A stretch of DNA of 64,000 bases from Babylonia areolata. Lineage: Eukaryota > Mollusca > Gastropoda > Neogastropoda > Buccinidae. The stretch's first letter is position 1. Every line of letters begins with the position of its first letter. A program made the position numbers and the translations under genes. The notes under the pieces were generated by a model. That model was not told the origin of the DNA. It ran no database searches and was given only the letters and a program-made list of their open reading frames with translations. Location of the stretch: contig NC_134894.1 of the NCBI RefSeq assembly GCF_041734735.1, positions 56,972,905-57,036,904 on the forward strand, given 5' to 3'. Below are positions 35,680 to 64,000 of this stretch, in pieces.

Positions 35680-35725
<46 letters not shown>
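35566..35725 (+). repeat. (TA)n and (CA)n tracts
   Basis: TA repeats at 35566-35630 and CA repeats at 35682-35722, followed by a GC-rich alternating stretch (GCGCGCGCGCCGGCGCACGC). Confidence 0.95.
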
Positions 35726-35726
<1 letters not shown>

Positions 35727-36109
35727 GCGCGCGCGCCGGCGCACGCGCGCCGGGCACACTGGCACACCGCACCGCACATTGGCACTGACGACCGGTGACA
35801 CTGGGCACACACTGACGGACACACATACTGGCACACACACACGCACACACGCGGGCGCACGCATACGGCTTCTCGATAACAGTTTTCCTGTCGAGTCTTC
35901 AAATACTTAACTGAGAAAATGATTGTGGGTACTAGTATGATTAGAGGTTAGTAGTTCCCAGTTCCCGCCGCTCCTGAGTAAAAGCCGGCTTTGGAGCAAA
36001 CAAGTAAATGTAGCTTTATTCAGTTCATAATAAAATCAACAAATAAACAACAATGAATAAAGATAAGTCATGTAAATCCATAGAAAGTATGCCAAACGGT
36101 ACTTTTTTT

Positions 36110-36136
36110 TAAAAGTTGATGTCACATAAATATCAA
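36110..36136. repeat. Small hairpin AAAGTTGAT/ATCAACTTT
   Basis: A perfect 9-bp inverted repeat in sequence otherwise without features. Confidence 0.6.
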
Positions 36137-36147
36137 CTTTAAAACAC

Positions 36148-36290
36148 CGCCGGTCAGTTTCAGTTTCAGTTTCAGTAGCTCTAGGAGGCGTCACTGCATT
36201 CGGACAAATCCATATACGCTACACCACATCTGCCAAGCAGATGCCTGACCAGCAGCGTAACCCAACGCGCTTAGTCAGGCCTTGAGAAAA
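36148..36290 (-). mobile_element. SINE-C 3' end fragment, minus strand
   Basis: TTTCAGTTTCAGTTTCAGTA is the complement of the (CTGAAA)n tail. GGAGGCGTCACTGCATTCGG and CCAACGCGCTTAGTCAGGCC follow. Confidence 0.88.
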
Positions 36291-36599
36291 AAAGAAAAAA
36301 AGAAAAAAAAGATAAGCTTACATAAATAAATAAATAAATAAATAATAATTATGATATAAAAAAAGGTAGTAGAAAGAGAGAAGAGTAGAGAGAAGAGCAC
36401 AGAGAGAAGAGCACAGAGAGACAGAGAGAGAAGGAAGACAGAAGAGCACCGGTCAGTCATGGTTAAACAGTTTTCAGGCTCTTGTTACTATATTGTTTTA
36501 TGTCTCTTTTTTTTTTTTCTCATTGTAGTATGATGATATTTTATGCTTTAACTGAGATCATTGTATGGGCATGGCTCTTGTCATTGTTTGTGTGGTTTA

Positions 36600-36640
36600 C
36601 TATAGGCTTTTTTTTTTTTTTTTTTTTTTTTTTTTTGGTT
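36600..36640 (+). repeat. Long T run
   Basis: About 28 consecutive T in the SMC3 upstream region (from about 36609). The rest of 36291-37130 holds GA-rich sequence (36370-36440) and no gene. Confidence 0.8.
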
Positions 36641-37130
36641 TGTTTGTTTTTGTCCACCCGTGATTTGATATCAGTTGCATGCACGGTGTACGACTGTGAT
36701 AGGCCAGTGTATGTGTGATTTACTTTAAATCGACATTTAAGTATATTATGTTTTTGTACATATCTTTTGAATGGCTGTGATTTTCGTGTATTGTTTACAT
36801 GTTCTACACCACAAATTGATAAATCTTTGATATGATAAAGTAATCTGTATTCAGAATAGTCTGATGCACATTATGAATATGGTGCATAACTGCGGCTGGG
36901 AAGGATACAATCTGTGTCGTTGGCATTTAGCTCCCTTGAAATGCACATGTTCTTATGATATTATCAAAGGACACGATAATCAATAGCTTTAAAGATTTAG
37001 CTGAACTCAACTAAACAAAGGCTGTTATATATTTTGCCCGTGTTCAATCTACTCTGCCTTGCCGCTGAAAGACGTTGTTTAGTGAAATATATATTTTTTG
37101 TTGTTATAAGCGACATGTTTACAGTCCTTT

Positions 37131-37150
37131 GCCGCCATCCGCCATTTGCC
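37131..37150 (-). promoter_or_regulatory. Two YY1-like sites before SMC3
   Basis: GCCGCCATCCGCCATTTGCC. On the minus strand this gives two ATGGCGG cores, as in the YY1 motif found near starts of many TATA-less housekeeping genes. It lies about 100 bp before the SMC3 ATG, where a promoter or 5' UTR is expected. Function is inferred only. Confidence 0.4.
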
Positions 37151-37247
37151 AGATTCTCTCTGCAGAGTCTGTCGGATTAATCGGATTTCACAGCTGTATC
37201 GATCATCAGATGATTGGTGTTCGGATCAATGCACTAACTATATCATA

Positions 37248-64000
<26,753 letters not shown>

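Overview
The window is animal nuclear DNA, most likely from a mollusc and probably a caenogastropod snail. That organism call is an inference from the two host genes, the GT-AG introns, dense CA/GT and AT microsatellites, and tRNA-derived SINE families of a kind I associate with marine gastropods. There are no bacterial-type operons. About two thirds of the sequence is repeats and non-coding DNA. Two host genes can be modelled exon by exon, both on the + strand.

Gene 1 (about 5820-17503) is a complete-looking nuclear receptor of the HR96/NR1J type. It has four coding exons (5919-6092, 7326-7443, 11366-12180, 17243-17503) that join in frame to give 455 residues: a two-zinc-finger DNA-binding domain with the ESCKA P-box, a hinge with a 3 x 20-residue repeat, and a ligand-binding domain ending in an AF-2 helix. 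Gene 2 (37248 to beyond 63320) is the 5' part of SMC3, the cohesin ATPase subunit. Twenty-one coding exons join in frame for 755 residues: Walker A, the ESCO-acetylated KK site, the first coiled coil, the hinge, and the start of the returning coiled coil. The C-terminal half lies past the window.

Layout: 1-5800 is non-coding, with one TTAA MITE and an L2-like LINE that split an older SINE. 5.8-17.5 kb is the receptor gene, with introns full of SINEs, MITEs and LINE pieces. 17.5-37.2 kb is intergenic, with four LINE fragments, SINEs and a MITE whose empty site survives in a neighbouring tandem copy. 37.2-64 kb is SMC3, with four piggyBac-like TTAA elements, several SINEs and a Penelope-like fragment in its introns.

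Local labels used below: SINE-A has a class-II tRNA-like head and a GAA-repeat tail; SINE-B has a GGCCTAGAGGTAACGCG head and a tail with ATACAAATACAAA; SINE-C has a GTGGCAGAATGGTTAAG head and a (CTGAAA)n tail. SINE-B and SINE-C share a central domain.

The most unusual observation is in SMC3. The exon 18 splice donor is carried inside a 39-bp tandem repeat. Five consecutive intact CA|GTGAGT donors lie 39 bp apart, all in frame and open, so donor choice could add 0, 13, 26, 39 or 52 residues to the cohesin hinge. Exon 17 also ends in a donor-containing minisatellite, but there the reading frame closes at once. The exon 15 acceptor has a 124-bp upstream duplicate, and acceptor-like tracts are duplicated before exon 13. 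No CRISPR array, rRNA gene, true tRNA gene, LTR element or toxin gene was seen.
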